DNA of 64,000 nucleotides from Pimelobacter simplex (GCF_900114845.1 NZ_FOUK01000003.1:434001-498000), one strand, 5' to 3'; shown: positions 1 through 10,032, numbered from the stretch's first letter. The notes: a model not told the origin generated them from the sequence alone. Numbers and translations are program-made.

Positions 1-1364
1 CCTTCAGAGGTGGAGGTGGAGGTGGTGGTGACGACGACCTGCGGTCGCAGGTCCTGGGTAGGAGGCTGCCAGGTGGCGGGGTCGGCCGCGACCTGGTTCC
101 CGCTGCGGATGTCCTTGACCTCGCCGGCCCCCTCGGCGTCCGGGAACCAGACGTAGGGGATGCCGCGGCGCTCGGCGTGGCGGATCTGCTTGCCGAACTT
201 CGCCGCGCTGGGCGCGACCTCGCACGGGATGCCGCGGGCGCGCAGGGCGGTCGCGACGGCGTCGGCCTCGGCGCGGGTCTCCTCGGCGGTGACCGCGACG
301 ACGACGACGCTGGGCACCGAGCGGTCGGCCGTCAGCACGCCGCGCTGGACGAGCGGGACGAGCAGCCGGCTCAGGCCGAGCGAGATGCCCACGCCGGGGT
401 ACGTCGTCCGGCCGTCGGAGGCGAGGGCGTCGTAGCGGCCGCCGGAGCAGATCGAGCCGAGCGACGCGAAGCCGTCGAGACGGGTCTCGAAGACGGTGCC
501 GGTGTAGTAGTCGAGACCGCGGGCGATCGACAGGTCGGCCTCGATCCGCGTGCGCTCGGTGACGAGCGGCGCGCAGGCGCGCACGAGCGTGGCGAGCTCG
601 TCGAGGCCCTCGTCGAGCAGCTCGCTCGACACGCCGAGCGCGCGGACCTGCTCGACGAACGAGTCGTCGGTGGTGCGGATCGTCGCCAGCGCGAGCGCCT
701 TGTCGGCCTGCTCCTCGGTGACGCCGGCCTCGGTGAGCAGCAGCTCGCGGACCTTGGCCGGGTCGAGCTTGTCGAGCTTGTCGACCAGGCGCATGACCTC
801 GTCGATCCCGTGCTCGTCGAGGCCCAGGCCGGCGTAGAAGCCCTGGATCAGCTTGCGGTTGTTGACCTGCAGCCGGAAGCCGGGCAGGAAGTCGAGCCTG
901 GAGAGCGCCTCGAGCATGACCCGGGCGACCTCGACGTCGTGGTGGAAGGGCAGCGTGTCGCGCCCGACGATGTCGATGTCGGCCTGGGTGAACTCGCGGA
1001 AGCGGCCCTCCTGGGGCCGCTCGCCGCGCCAGACCTTCTGGATCTGGTAGCGGCGGAAGGGGAACTCGAGCTTGCCGGCGTTCTCGAGCACGTAGCGCGC
1101 GAACGGGACGGTCAGGTCGAAGTGGAGGCCGATCCCCCGGTCCTTGCCGCCGTCCTCCTCCTGCAGGCGGCGCAGGACGTAGACCTCCTTGGAGGTGTCG
1201 CCCTTGCGCAGCAGCTGGTCCATCGGCTCGACGGCGCGGGTCTCGACGTTGCCGAACCCGTGCAGCTCGAAGGTGCGCGCGAGGGTGGCGATCACCTCCT
1301 GCTCCACGAAGCGCTGGGCAGGCAGGAACTCGGGGAATCCGCTGAGCGGAGTGGGCTTGGCCAT
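1..1364 (-). CDS. hisS: Histidyl-tRNA synthetase, 3' end cut by window edge
   Basis: Class II aminoacyl-tRNA synthetase that charges tRNA-His. The reading frame starts at ATG 1362-1364 (MAKPTPLSGFPE) and stays open to base 1. Visible are motif 2-like FRRYQIQKVWRGERPQ, the histidine-binding segment ARGLDYYTGTVFE, and SGGRYD followed by GVGISLGLSRL (motif 3), then the C-terminal anticodon-binding domain. About 454 codons lie in the window, already the usual family length (420-450), so the stop must be just outside. It begins 8 nt after the stop of the metallo-hydrolase gene, a common actinobacterial pairing, so the two are probably co-transcribed. Confidence 0.96.
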   Translation of the reverse strand, partial: MAKPTPLSGFPEFLPAQRFVEQEVIATLARTFELHGFGNVETRAVEPMDQLLRKGDTSKEVYVLRRLQEEDGGKDRGIGLHFDLTVPFARYVLENAGKLEFPFRRYQIQKVWRGERPQEGRFREFTQADIDIVGRDTLPFHHDVEVARVMLEALSRLDFLPGFRLQVNNRKLIQGFYAGLGLDEHGIDEVMRLVDKLDKLDPAKVRELLLTEAGVTEEQADKALALATIRTTDDSFVEQVRALGVSSELLDEGLDELATLVRACAPLVTERTRIEADLSIARGLDYYTGTVFETRLDGFASLGSICSGGRYDALASDGRTTYPGVGISLGLSRLLVPLVQRGVLTADRSVPSVVVVAVTAEETRAEADAVATALRARGIPCEVAPSAAKFGKQIRHAERRGIPYVWFPDAEGAGEVKDIRSGNQVAADPATWQPPTQDLRPQVVVTTTSTSTSE

Positions 1365-1372
1365 GCGGGTCG

Positions 1373-2110
1373 TCACAGTCCTCGGGTGACTCGTCCGGCG
1401 GTCTCGCCGCCGGTGTCGATCAGGTCGAGCAGGAAGGGGTTGGTCGCGCGCTCGCGGCCGATGGACGTCTGCTCGCCGTGCCCGGGCAGGACGACGACGT
1501 CGTCGGCCAGGGGCAGCACCTTGGCGCTGAGCGAGCGGAGCATCGCGGCATGGTCGCCGCCGGGGAGGTCGGTCCGGCCGATCGAGCCCTGGAAGAGCAG
1601 GTCGCCGGAGAACATCACCTCGGAGATGTCTGGTCCGCCGCTGGTCGAGCCTGTGGAGGCCCACGGCGTCCGGAAGGTGACCGAGCCGGCGGTGTGTCCC
1701 GGCGTGTGGTCGACCACGAACGTCAGGCCGGCGAGCTCGAGCGCCGCGCCGTCGGCGAGCTCCGCGACGTCGTCCGGCTCGGTGAACTCGTAGTCGCCGC
1801 CGAGCAGCATGCTCGCCGACTCCGCCGAGATGCCGGCCATCGGGTCGGTGAGCAGGTGCCGGTCACCGGGATGGATCCACGCGGTGGCGTCGTACGCGCC
1901 GGCGACGGGCGTCACCGACCACATGTGGTCGATGTGACCGTGGGTCAGCAGCACGGCGACGGGCTTCAGCTTGTGCTCGCGGACCACCTCGGCGACACCC
2001 GCCGCGGCGTCCTTGCCGGGGTCGATCACGACGCACTCGGCGCCCGGTGCCGTGGCCGCGACATAGCAATTGGTGCCCCATGGTCCGGCGGGGAAAGCGG
2101 CGATCAGCAC
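1373..2110 (-). CDS. MBL-fold metallo-hydrolase (glyoxalase II-like)
   Basis: Cytosolic metallo-beta-lactamase-fold hydrolase of 245 aa. The zinc signature HGHIDH occurs near residues 58-63, with later ligands in HTPGHT and VLPGHG, the pattern of hydroxyacylglutathione hydrolase-like and thioesterase-like enzymes. The N-terminus MLIAAFPAGPWGTNCYV is typical for the family, supporting ATG 2110. It is upstream of and likely co-transcribed with hisS. The substrate cannot be read from sequence; actinobacteria lack glutathione, so a thiol ester of another low-molecular-weight thiol is possible. Confidence 0.88.
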   Translation of the reverse strand: MLIAAFPAGPWGTNCYVAATAPGAECVVIDPGKDAAAGVAEVVREHKLKPVAVLLTHGHIDHMWSVTPVAGAYDATAWIHPGDRHLLTDPMAGISAESASMLLGGDYEFTEPDDVAELADGAALELAGLTFVVDHTPGHTAGSVTFRTPWASTGSTSGGPDISEVMFSGDLLFQGSIGRTDLPGGDHAAMLRSLSAKVLPLADDVVVLPGHGEQTSIGRERATNPFLLDLIDTGGETAGRVTRGL

Positions 2111-2142
2111 CGGCCCAGCCTATCGACTGGGTCGGCTTTGAT

Positions 2143-2156
2143 TAGCATGGGCCACT
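2143..2156 (+). promoter_or_regulatory. -10 box placed for leaderless transcription of the DUF349 gene
   Basis: TAGCAT at 2143-2148 fits the actinobacterial -10 pattern TAnnnT and ends 8 nt before the GTG start at 2157. No Shine-Dalgarno sequence lies between. This spacing would put the transcript start at or next to the start codon. No convincing -35 box is seen. Confidence 0.4.
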
Positions 2157-3395
2157 GTGACTACCTCCGACTGGGGCCGCGTCGGCGACGACGGCACCGT
2201 CTACGTGAAGACGACCGACGGCGAACGGGCGGTCGGGCAGATGCCTGACGCGACGCCCGAGGAGGCTCTTGCCTTCTACACCAAGCGGTACGACAACCTC
2301 GCTCTCGAGGTGGACCTGCTCCACCAGAGGGTGCTGACCGGAGTGCTCTCCCCCGAGGAAGCGCAGTCATCGGTCAAGGTCGTCCGCGAGCAGCTCGCCG
2401 ACATCCACGCGGTCGGCGACCTCGCCGCCCTCGGGCGCAAGCTCGACGAGCTCGGCCCGGTGATCGCCACGCAGCGGGATGCGCGCAAGGCCGCCAAGGC
2501 CCAGCGCGTCGCCGACGCCCGGGCGGAGAAGGAGCGGCTGGCCGCCGAGGCCGAGAAGATCGCCGGCGGTCGCGACTGGCGCAACGGCGCCAACCGGCTG
2601 CGCGAGCTGCTCGAGGAGTGGAAGCAGCTCCCCCGCATCGACAAGGCCGCCGACGACGAGCTGTGGAAGCGGTTCTCGTCGGCGCGCTCGTCGTACACGA
2701 AGGCGCGCAAGGCGCACTTCGCCGAGCAGGACGAGAAGCGCGAGGGCGCGCGGATCGTGAAGGAGCGCCTGGTCACCGAGGCCGAGGCGCTGGCCGACTC
2801 CACCGACTGGGGTCCCACCTCGGGCCGCTACCGCGACCTGATGCGCGACTGGAAGGCCGCCGGCCCCGCGCCCAAGGCCGTCGACGACGAGCTCTGGCGC
2901 CGCTTCCGCGGCGCCCAGGACACCTTCTTCGGCAACCGCGACGCCGCCAACGCCGCCCTCGACTCGGAGTTCGCTGCGAACGCCGAGGTCAAGGAGGCCC
3001 TCCTGGTCGAGGCCGAGGCGATCCTGCCCGAGCTCCAGGCCTCCGGCGACCTCGCCGCCGCCAAGGCCGCCTTCCGCGTCGTCGCCGACAAGTGGGACGA
3101 GGCCGGCAAGGTCCCGCGCGACCGGATCAAGGACCTCGAGGGCCGGATGCGCGCCGTCGAGAGCACGATCCGCAAGGCCGAGGACGACCAGTGGAAGCGC
3201 AGCGACCCCGAGAAGTCCGCCCGCGCCGACGACATGGTCTCCAAGCTCGAGGCCGCCATCGCCGAGGCCGAGGCCAAGCTCGAGGCCGCCCGCGCGCGCG
3301 GCGACGAGAAGAAGGCCCGCGAGCTCGAGGAGAACCTCGAGGGCCGCCGGTCCTTCCTCGAGATGGCCAAGAAGGCCTCCGCCGAGTTCGGCTGA
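2157..3395 (+). CDS. DUF349 domain protein
   Basis: 412 aa, highly charged and predicted almost wholly helical, with at least three DUF349 repeats (segments around DWRNGANRLRELLEEWKQL, DSTDWGPTSGRYRDLMRDW and the following copy near residues 290-330). The C-terminus is a long coiled coil rich in EA and KA. Proteins of this family are conserved in actinobacteria; function is unsettled. GTG 2157 is chosen because the N-terminal TTSDWGRVGDDGTVYV is the conserved family start; there is no Shine-Dalgarno, consistent with a leaderless mRNA. It is divergent from the metallo-hydrolase/hisS pair and convergent with relA. Confidence 0.85.
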   Translation: MTTSDWGRVGDDGTVYVKTTDGERAVGQMPDATPEEALAFYTKRYDNLALEVDLLHQRVLTGVLSPEEAQSSVKVVREQLADIHAVGDLAALGRKLDELGPVIATQRDARKAAKAQRVADARAEKERLAAEAEKIAGGRDWRNGANRLRELLEEWKQLPRIDKAADDELWKRFSSARSSYTKARKAHFAEQDEKREGARIVKERLVTEAEALADSTDWGPTSGRYRDLMRDWKAAGPAPKAVDDELWRRFRGAQDTFFGNRDAANAALDSEFAANAEVKEALLVEAEAILPELQASGDLAAAKAAFRVVADKWDEAGKVPRDRIKDLEGRMRAVESTIRKAEDDQWKRSDPEKSARADDMVSKLEAAIAEAEAKLEAARARGDEKKARELEENLEGRRSFLEMAKKASAEFG

Positions 3396-3436
3396 GCCAG
3401 CACCGCCCGGGCCCGGGCCCGGCCCCGGAATCGGGA

Positions 3437-3471
3437 GTCGTGTGCCTGAGACGCGTTCTCAGGCACACGAC
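3437..3471. terminator. Bidirectional hairpin between DUF349 gene and relA
   Basis: Perfect 15-bp inverted repeat (left arm starts GTCGTGTGCCTGAGA at 3437-3451, right arm 3457-3471) with a 5-nt loop CGCGT. It lies between two convergent genes. No T-run follows, as is usual for actinobacterial terminators. The rest of 3396-3665 shows no gene, only GC-rich spacer. Confidence 0.7.
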
Positions 3472-3665
3472 CCCGCACAAGCGCGCGGCGAGGCCGAGGT
3501 GGCGGCCGCGTAGCGGCGGCGCGGACGAGGTCCGTGCCGGCTGAGCGGCCGCCACCGCAACCCAGCTCACCCGACGGGCCCACCCACCCCGAAACACGAG
3601 CACCAGGTCGCACCTCGCACCCGCAACCCACGAACTTCGGCGGGCCGGACGACCCGCCCGCCTGC

Positions 3666-5987
3666 CTACTGGGTGACGCGGTAGGCGTCGAACACGCCCG
3701 GGACCGTCCGCACCGCCTTGAGCACCGTGTCGAGGTGCTTGGCGTCGGCCATCTCGAAGGTGAACCGGGACTTCGCCGTCCGGTCGCGTGAGGTGGTCAG
3801 GTTGGCCGACAGGATGTTCACGTGGGCGTCGGAGAGCGCCATGGTGATGTCGGAGAGCAGGCGGGAGCGGTCGAGCGCCTCGACCTGGATGTTGACCAGG
3901 AAGGTCGACTGGCCGGTCGGCGCCCACTCGACGTCGACCAGCTTCTCGGGCTGGGCCAGGAGGCCGGCCGCGTTGGTGCAGTCCTTGCGGTGCACCGAGA
4001 CGCCGCCGCCCTTGGTGACGAAGCCCAGGATCGCGTCGGGCGGCACTGGCGTGCAGCACTTGGCGAGCTTGACCCAGACGTCGGGCGAGCCGGTCACGAT
4101 GACGCCGGCGTCCCCGCTCGTGGGACGGGTCGGGCGGCCGCGGCGGCCGGTGATGGTGACGGCCTCGGCGAGGTCCTCCTGGGCCCCCTGGTCGCCGCCG
4201 TGCAGCTCGATGACCTTGCGGACGACGGTCTGCGCCCCGAGGTTGCCCTCGCCGACGGCGGCGTAGAGCGCGGTGACGTCGGTGAGCCGGAAGGCGGTGG
4301 CCACCAGCGTGAGCGAGTCGTGGGAGAGCAGCCGCTTGAGGGGCAGGCCCTCCTTGCGCATCAGCTTGCCGATCTCGTCCTTGCCGCGCTCGATCGCCTC
4401 TTCGCGCCGCTCCTTGGTGAACCACTGGCGGATCTTGGAGCGGGCGCGCGGCGACTTCACGAAGTTGAGCCAGTCGCGCGAGGGACCCGCGCCCTCGGCC
4501 TTGGAGGTGAAGACCTCGACCACGTCGCCGTTCTCGAGCGTCGACTCGAGCGGGACGAGGCGGCCGTTGACCCGGGCGCCGATGGTGCGGTTGCCGACCT
4601 CGGTGTGGACGGCGTACGCGAAGTCGACCGGGGTCGAGCCCGAGGGCAGCGCGATGACGTCGCCGCGCGGCGTGAAGACGTAGGTCTCGGCCTGGTTGAT
4701 CTCGAAGCGCAGCGACTCGAGGAACTCGCCCGGGTCCTCGACCTCGCTCTGCCAGTCGAGGAGCTGGCGCACCCAGCTCATGTCGTCGAGGTCGCCGGGC
4801 CGGTCGGTGTCGTTGCCGGCGCGGCCGTCCTCCTTGTACTTCCAGTGCGCCGCGACGCCGTACTCGGCGCGACGGTGCATGGCGAAGGTCCGGATCTGCA
4901 TCTCGACGGGCTTGCCCTGCGGGCCGATCACCGTGGTGTGCAGCGACTGGTACATGTTGAACTTCGGCATCGCGACGTAGTCCTTGAACCGGCCCAGGAC
5001 CGGGTTCCAGCGCGAGTGCAGCACGCCGAGGACGCCGTAGCAGTCGCGGTCCTCCTCGACGAGGATGCGGATGCCGACCAGGTCGTAGATGTCGGAGAAG
5101 TCGCGGCCGCCGACGATCATCTTCTGGTAGATCGAGTAGTAGTGCTTCGGGCGTCCGGTGACGGTCGCCTTGATCTTGGCCTCGCGCAGGTCCTTCTCGA
5201 CCTGGCTGATGACCTCGGCCAGGAACGAGTCGCGCGAGGGCGCCCGCTCGGCGACGAGACGGACGATCTCGTCGTAGATCTTGGGGTGCAGGGTCGCGAA
5301 CGCGAGGTCCTCGAGCTCCCACTTGATCGTGTTCATGCCCAGCCGGTGGGCCAGCGGCGCGTAGATGTCGAGGGTCTCGCGGGCCTTGCGCTCCTGGGTC
5401 GACTGCTTCACGAAGCGCAGCGTGCGCATGTTGTGGAGCCGGTCGGCGAGCTTGATGACCAGGACCCGGATGTCGCGCGACATCGCCACGATCATCTTGC
5501 GGATGGTCTCGGCGTTGGCCGAGTCGCCGTAGACGACCTTGTCGAGCTTGGTCACGCCGTCGACGAGCAGCGCGACCTCGTCGCCGAACTCGCGACGACA
5601 CTCCTCGAGCGTGTAGGGCGTGTCCTCGACCGTGTCGTGCAGCAGCGCGGCGACCAGCGTGGGCTCGGTCATCCCGATGCCCGCGAGGATCGTGGTCACC
5701 GCGAGCGGGTGGGTGATGTAGGGGTCGCCGCTCTTGCGCTTCTGCTCGGCGTGGAGCCGCTCGGCCGTGACGTAGGCGCGCTCGATCAGCGCCAGGTCGG
5801 CCTTGGGGTGGTTGGCGCGGACCGCGCGGAACAGCGGCTCGAGGACCGGGTTGGAGACCTGACCGCGGCTGCCCATCCGGGCCAGGCGAGCGCGGACGCT
5901 TCGCCCGGCGGGAGGCTCGGAGCTGACCGGGGCAGGGGCACCGGGCGCCCGCTGGGGGACGCGGGGTGTGATGCGCTCCTCGGTCAT
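3666..5987 (-). CDS. relA: Bifunctional (p)ppGpp synthetase/hydrolase
   Basis: 773-aa RelA/SpoT homologue (Rel). Domains in order: N-terminal HD hydrolase domain with LLHDTVEDT (about residues 115-125), the synthetase domain with [14 protein letters not shown] and a substrate segment [17 protein letters not shown] (about 290-380), TGS domain starting [17 protein letters not shown] (about 450), and a C-terminal ACT domain. An intact HD motif and synthetase core argue for a bifunctional enzyme, as expected for the single Rel of actinobacteria. It starts 16 nt after apt, at the end of the secDF-apt transcription unit. Confidence 0.96.
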   Translation of the reverse strand: MTEERITPRVPQRAPGAPAPVSSEPPAGRSVRARLARMGSRGQVSNPVLEPLFRAVRANHPKADLALIERAYVTAERLHAEQKRKSGDPYITHPLAVTTILAGIGMTEPTLVAALLHDTVEDTPYTLEECRREFGDEVALLVDGVTKLDKVVYGDSANAETIRKMIVAMSRDIRVLVIKLADRLHNMRTLRFVKQSTQERKARETLDIYAPLAHRLGMNTIKWELEDLAFATLHPKIYDEIVRLVAERAPSRDSFLAEVISQVEKDLREAKIKATVTGRPKHYYSIYQKMIVGGRDFSDIYDLVGIRILVEEDRDCYGVLGVLHSRWNPVLGRFKDYVAMPKFNMYQSLHTTVIGPQGKPVEMQIRTFAMHRRAEYGVAAHWKYKEDGRAGNDTDRPGDLDDMSWVRQLLDWQSEVEDPGEFLESLRFEINQAETYVFTPRGDVIALPSGSTPVDFAYAVHTEVGNRTIGARVNGRLVPLESTLENGDVVEVFTSKAEGAGPSRDWLNFVKSPRARSKIRQWFTKERREEAIERGKDEIGKLMRKEGLPLKRLLSHDSLTLVATAFRLTDVTALYAAVGEGNLGAQTVVRKVIELHGGDQGAQEDLAEAVTITGRRGRPTRPTSGDAGVIVTGSPDVWVKLAKCCTPVPPDAILGFVTKGGGVSVHRKDCTNAAGLLAQPEKLVDVEWAPTGQSTFLVNIQVEALDRSRLLSDITMALSDAHVNILSANLTTSRDRTAKSRFTFEMADAKHLDTVLKAVRTVPGVFDAYRVTQ

Positions 5988-6003
5988 CTCCCCATTCTAT
6001 GGG

Positions 6004-6561
6004 TCAGGTCGTGGTCAGCGCCGTCACCGGTACGTCGGTGAGCTGCTCACGCCCGGACAGGAAGCCCAGCTCCAGCAGCACCGCGAACGCCACCGGCTCC
6101 GCGCCGCAGCGCCGGACCAGCTCGCAGGTGGCCCGGGCGGTGCCGCCGGTGGCGAGCACGTCGTCGATGACGAGCACCCGCTCCCCCGGCGCGAACGCGT
6201 CCTGGTGCAGCTCGAGCACGGCCTCGCCGTACTCGAGCGCGTAGGCGACCTGGTGGGTGTCGTGGGGCAGCTTGCCGGCCTTGCGGACCGGCACGAAGCC
6301 GACACCCAGCGCGACGGCCACGGGGGCGGCGAGGATGAACCCGCGCGCCTCCATGCCGACCACCTTGTCGACGGCGGGGCGGCCCGCGTCGTCCCGGCCG
6401 AGGTCCGCGAGCGCCGCGACGACCGCCGCGAAGCCCGGGCCGTCGGCCAGGAGCGGCGCGATGTCCTTGAACAGCACGCCCGGCTCCGGGAAGTCGGGGA
6501 CGTCCCGGACCAGCCGGGTCAGCGCGTCGACCGCGCGGTCCCGGATCTCCTGATCGGCCAC
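6004..6561 (-). CDS. apt: Adenine phosphoribosyltransferase
   Basis: 185-aa enzyme converting adenine and PRPP to AMP (purine salvage). The PRPP loop VLVIDDVLATGGT and the family motif GFILAAPVA are clear; length is typical (about 170-185). GTG 6561 (ADQEIRDRAVDALTRL) is chosen because it lies 4 nt after the secF stop and gives the family N-terminus; a longer upstream extension in this frame only overlaps secF. The apt-relA pairing is conserved in actinobacteria. Confidence 0.94.
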   Translation of the reverse strand: MADQEIRDRAVDALTRLVRDVPDFPEPGVLFKDIAPLLADGPGFAAVVAALADLGRDDAGRPAVDKVVGMEARGFILAAPVAVALGVGFVPVRKAGKLPHDTHQVAYALEYGEAVLELHQDAFAPGERVLVIDDVLATGGTARATCELVRRCGAEPVAFAVLLELGFLSGREQLTDVPVTALTTT

Positions 6562-6565
6562 CCGG

Positions 6566-7855
6566 CTACTTCTTGCCGCGCTTGGAGCGCGCCTGGCGCA
6601 CCGGCTGCTTGCGTCCCGAGCTGCCGCTGTCGCTGACCGGCCGCGCGGCGTTGGGCACGTTGCGGCCCTTGCCGAGCGGGTCGGTCGACGACACGGTGCC
6701 CGCACCGGACCCGCCGCCGCCACGCCGGGGAGTCTCCTCCTCGGCGTACAGCTCGTCGTCGTCCTCGTCGAGGAGCTCGTCGGGGACCTCGAGGTCCGCG
6801 CCGCGCCGGCCCACGACCGGACCCTCGTCGACCGCGGCCGGGACCGACGCATAGCGGTCGGCGAGCGCCCGCTGCTTGGCCTTGGCCCGGCGCGCCTGGA
6901 TCTGGACGTCGGTCTCCTGCATCTTGAGCTGCACGAGCACGCGCGGCGCCAGCATGACCGAGGAGTAGACACCGACGCCCATGCCGACGAACTGCGCGAG
7001 CGCGAGGTCCTGCAGCGAGCTGGCACCCAGCTGGACCGCGCTGACGTAGAGGATCGCGCCGATCGGGATCAGCGCCACGATCGAGGTGTTGATCGAGCGG
7101 ACCAGCGTCTGGTTGACCGCGAGGTTGGCCGCGTCGGCGTAGGTCTGCGTGTTCTTGCGCAGGTGGCCGGTGTTCTCCTTGACCTTGTCGAAGACGACCA
7201 CGGTGTCGTACAGCGAGAAGCCGAGGATCGCGAGCAGACCGGTGACCGCGGCCGGCGTGACCTGGAAGCCCGACAGCGCGTAGACGCCGACGGTCAGCAT
7301 CACGTCGTGGATCAGCGCGATGAGCGCCGCCACCGACATCCGCCACTCGCGGAAGTAGGCCCAGATGAACAGCACGACCAGGACCAGGAAGATCAGGACG
7401 CCGGTCGCAGCGCGCTTGGCGACCTCCTGGCCCCAGCTGGGGCCGATCTCCTGGATCGAGATCTTGCTCTGGGTGACGTCCGGGAAGACCTCCTGGATCA
7501 CCTTGCTGATCTCGTCGCGCTGCGCCTGGTTGAGGTTCTCGACCTGCGCGGTGAGCGAGGAGTTGCCCTCCGTCGTGACGATCGGGTTGGCGGCCGGCTC
7601 GATGCCGGACTTCGAGATCTCCTCACGGAGGTCGTCGGCGTTCTTCTGCGTCGCGTTGCCGTTGCCGACCTCGATCGACAGCGAGGAGCCGCCGGTGAAC
7701 TCGACGCCCATGTTGAGCGGCTTGACGAAGAGGACGAGCACGGAGAGCGCGACCACGACGCCGGAGACGGCGTACCAGAGCCACGGCTTGCCGACGAAGT
7801 CGATCGACTTGCGCCCCTGGTACAGGTCGTTGCCGAGGCGGGACATCTTGCCCAT
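6566..7855 (-). CDS. secF: Protein translocase subunit SecF
   Basis: 429-aa inner-membrane subunit of the SecDF export motor. The N-terminal membrane segment is followed by the signature GVEFTGGSSL, a periplasmic-side domain, then a block of transmembrane helices (about residues 145-310) with IGFSLYDTVVVFDKVKEN-type motif (seen as ILGFSLYDTVVVFD). The C-terminal 110 residues are charged and low-complexity, ending in a basic KRGKK tail, longer than in E. coli but normal for actinobacteria. The start codon overlaps the secD stop by 1 nt. Confidence 0.96.
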   Translation of the reverse strand: MGKMSRLGNDLYQGRKSIDFVGKPWLWYAVSGVVVALSVLVLFVKPLNMGVEFTGGSSLSIEVGNGNATQKNADDLREEISKSGIEPAANPIVTTEGNSSLTAQVENLNQAQRDEISKVIQEVFPDVTQSKISIQEIGPSWGQEVAKRAATGVLIFLVLVVLFIWAYFREWRMSVAALIALIHDVMLTVGVYALSGFQVTPAAVTGLLAILGFSLYDTVVVFDKVKENTGHLRKNTQTYADAANLAVNQTLVRSINTSIVALIPIGAILYVSAVQLGASSLQDLALAQFVGMGVGVYSSVMLAPRVLVQLKMQETDVQIQARRAKAKQRALADRYASVPAAVDEGPVVGRRGADLEVPDELLDEDDDELYAEEETPRRGGGGSGAGTVSSTDPLGKGRNVPNAARPVSDSGSSGRKQPVRQARSKRGKK

Positions 7856-9621
7856 CAGGCGTCCCCTCCCGCAGCGGCGGTGCGTCGCGGCGTGGGCACA
7901 TCCATGCCGAGGGTCTCCTTGCTCAGGCCGGACAGCTTGTGACCGGAGTTGAACGCCTTGAACTGCGCGAGCCAGGACACCATCGGCTTGGTGAACCAGA
8001 ACAGCACCGCGAGGTCGATCAGCGTGGTCAGGCCCAGCGCGAAGCCGAAGCCCTTCACCGCGCCGGTGGCGAAGATGTAGAGGACCACCGCCGAGAGGAT
8101 CTGCACCGTGTTGGCCGCGACCCGGGTGACCCGGGCCCGCGCCCAGCCGGTCTCGACGGCGACCCGCATCGACTTGCCCTCACGCATCTCGTCCCGGATG
8201 CGTTCGAAGAAGATGACGAAGGAGTCGGCGGTGACACCTACCGCGATGATGAGTCCGGCGATGCCGGGCAGGGTCAGCGTGAAGCCGGCGGTCTTGCTCA
8301 GCAGCAGGACGAGCGCGTACGTGATGCCCGCCGCCACGAAGAGCGAGCTGACCACCACCAGGCCGAGGCCGCGGTAGTAGAAGAGGCAGTAGAGCATGAC
8401 CAGCGCGAGACCGATCGCGCCGGCGGTGATGCCCGCCTTGAGCTGGTTGCCGGCGAGCGAGGGCCCGATCTCCTCGACCGAGGTGTTCTTGTCGCTGAAC
8501 TTGATCGGCAGCGCACCGAACTTGAGGCTGTTGGCCAGGTCGAGGGCGCTCTGCTCGGTGAAGTTGCCGGTGATGCTCGAGCGTCCGTCGATGATGACCG
8601 CCGTCATCCGGGGCGCGGAGATGACCACCCCGTCGAGAACGATCGCGAACTGGTTCTCGGAGCCGTTGAAGGCTCGGGAGACGGCCTCGAAGTCGTCGGA
8701 CGCGCCGGTGGTGCCCTTCGGGAAGGCACGGTTCTTGCTGTTGCCCATCGCGATCTGCACCTCCCAGTTGACACCGTTCGCGGGGGTGCCGGCGGAGGCG
8801 TTGTCGAGCTCGGTGCCCTCGATGACCGAAGCGCTCAACAGGTACTTGATGACCACGCCCTCTTCGGGCTTCGAGCAGGCGACGAGCGGCTTCGCCGGCT
8901 CGTCAGGCAGGTCGGCCGCCTTGCCCTGGGCATCGACGAGGACGCCCTTGGGGTCGCAGGCGTACTGGTTGAACTCGGCGATCGCGGCCTGGTCGGGCTG
9001 GTTGATCCACGCGAGCGCCGTCTTGACGCTCGTCGCCTTCGCGACGTCGTCGGCCGGCTGCTCGGCGCCCGGGGTACCGCTGGCGGTGTCGGTCGGCGTG
9101 CCGGTCGGCGTGCCGCTCGGCGTCCCGGAGGCGCTGTCCGACGGGGCCGGCGTCTCGTCGTCGGCGGCCAGGTCGAGCGGGGCCCGGCCGAGGCCGGCGG
9201 TCGGGTCGGGCGCGGCGCAGGGGCCGGGCGACTGGTCGGAGCAGGCGACCAGGCGGAAGCGCAGCTGCGCCTGGCGCCGCACGGTCTCCTCGAGCTGGTC
9301 GCGGTCGGCCGTCTTGCCGGGGACCTCGACGACGATGTTCCGGCCGCCCTGGGTCGCGACGGAGGCCTCGGCGACACCGGAGCCGTTGACGCGCTGGTCG
9401 ATGATCCGGCGGGCCTCGTCGAGGTTCTCCTTCGACGTGCTGCCGTCGGCGGAGAGCGTGATCCGGACGCCGCCCTGGAGGTCGAGGCCCAGCGCGGGCT
9501 TCCACGCGGTCTCCCCCTTGTCGACGTGCGCCTGCGAGAGCGCCGTCAGGCCGTAGAGGATGGCGACCCCGATGAAGAAGACGACCAGGTGGCGTCCCGG
9601 GTGCGAACGGCGAGACGCCAT
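7855..9621 (-). CDS. secD: Protein translocase subunit SecD
   Basis: 588-aa partner of SecF. N-terminal membrane anchor (VVFFIGVAILYGLTAL), then GLDLQGGVRITL (family signature), a large extracellular domain interrupted by a Ser/Thr/Pro-rich insertion (about residues 145-190, repeated SGTPSGTPTGTPTD), and a C-terminal membrane block with GVTADSFVIFFERIRDE. Proton-driven step late in Sec export. 2 nt after yajC, 1-nt overlap with secF: one operon. Confidence 0.96.
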   Translation of the reverse strand: MASRRSHPGRHLVVFFIGVAILYGLTALSQAHVDKGETAWKPALGLDLQGGVRITLSADGSTSKENLDEARRIIDQRVNGSGVAEASVATQGGRNIVVEVPGKTADRDQLEETVRRQAQLRFRLVACSDQSPGPCAAPDPTAGLGRAPLDLAADDETPAPSDSASGTPSGTPTGTPTDTASGTPGAEQPADDVAKATSVKTALAWINQPDQAAIAEFNQYACDPKGVLVDAQGKAADLPDEPAKPLVACSKPEEGVVIKYLLSASVIEGTELDNASAGTPANGVNWEVQIAMGNSKNRAFPKGTTGASDDFEAVSRAFNGSENQFAIVLDGVVISAPRMTAVIIDGRSSITGNFTEQSALDLANSLKFGALPIKFSDKNTSVEEIGPSLAGNQLKAGITAGAIGLALVMLYCLFYYRGLGLVVVSSLFVAAGITYALVLLLSKTAGFTLTLPGIAGLIIAVGVTADSFVIFFERIRDEMREGKSMRVAVETGWARARVTRVAANTVQILSAVVLYIFATGAVKGFGFALGLTTLIDLAVLFWFTKPMVSWLAQFKAFNSGHKLSGLSKETLGMDVPTPRRTAAAGGDA

Positions 9622-9623
9622 GC

Positions 9624-9965
9624 TCAGCGCTCCTCGTTGTTGTCGTTGTCGTGGGCGACGGTGTCGTCACCGTCGGTGGCGTCGGTGCCGGCCGGCGCCT
9701 CGTCCTCGGTACGGCGCACCGAGGCGACCGCGCCGCGGACCACGCGGGCGACCACGCCGGGCGCGATCTCGACCTCGAAGTGGTCGTCGGCCACGCCGAC
9801 GATCGTGCCGAAGATGCCGGAGGTCAGCATGACGTCGTCACCGACGGCCAGGCGGCCCTGGAGTGCGACCGCCTCCTTGCGCTGACGGGAGGCCGGCCGG
9901 ACGATGAGCAGCCAGAAGATGGCCGCGATCGCCACGATCGGCAGCAGGGACAGCGCGTCTTTCAC
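9624..9965 (-). CDS. yajC: Preprotein translocase subunit YajC
   Basis: 113 aa. One N-terminal transmembrane helix (SLLPIVAIAAIFWLLIVRP) followed by RQRKEAVALQGRLAVGDDVMLTSG-like sequence, the YajC signature, and an acidic tail ending DNDNNEER. GTG 9965 is chosen over upstream starts because it sits 7 nt after AAGG, and places the membrane helix at the N-terminus as in all family members. First gene of yajC-secD-secF-apt-relA. Confidence 0.92.
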   Translation of the reverse strand: MKDALSLLPIVAIAAIFWLLIVRPASRQRKEAVALQGRLAVGDDVMLTSGIFGTIVGVADDHFEVEIAPGVVARVVRGAVASVRRTEDEAPAGTDATDGDDTVAHDNDNNEER

Positions 9966-10032
9966 GAGGAACCTTCGGGTGAGGGGGCATGGTGGGACAC
10001 CGCTCCGCGCGGGAGCGGGCGGACCGCGGCAA

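Noticed and set aside
177..1793. Long plus-strand open frame across hisS and the metallo-hydrolase gene
   Set aside because: Arg/Ala/Val/Glu-rich translation with no family features; it is the mirror of hisS codons in high-GC DNA.
3822..6041. 739-codon plus-strand frame opposite relA
   Set aside because: Shadow of relA; biased composition (Val/Asp/Arg), no motifs, while relA on the other strand is fully recognisable.
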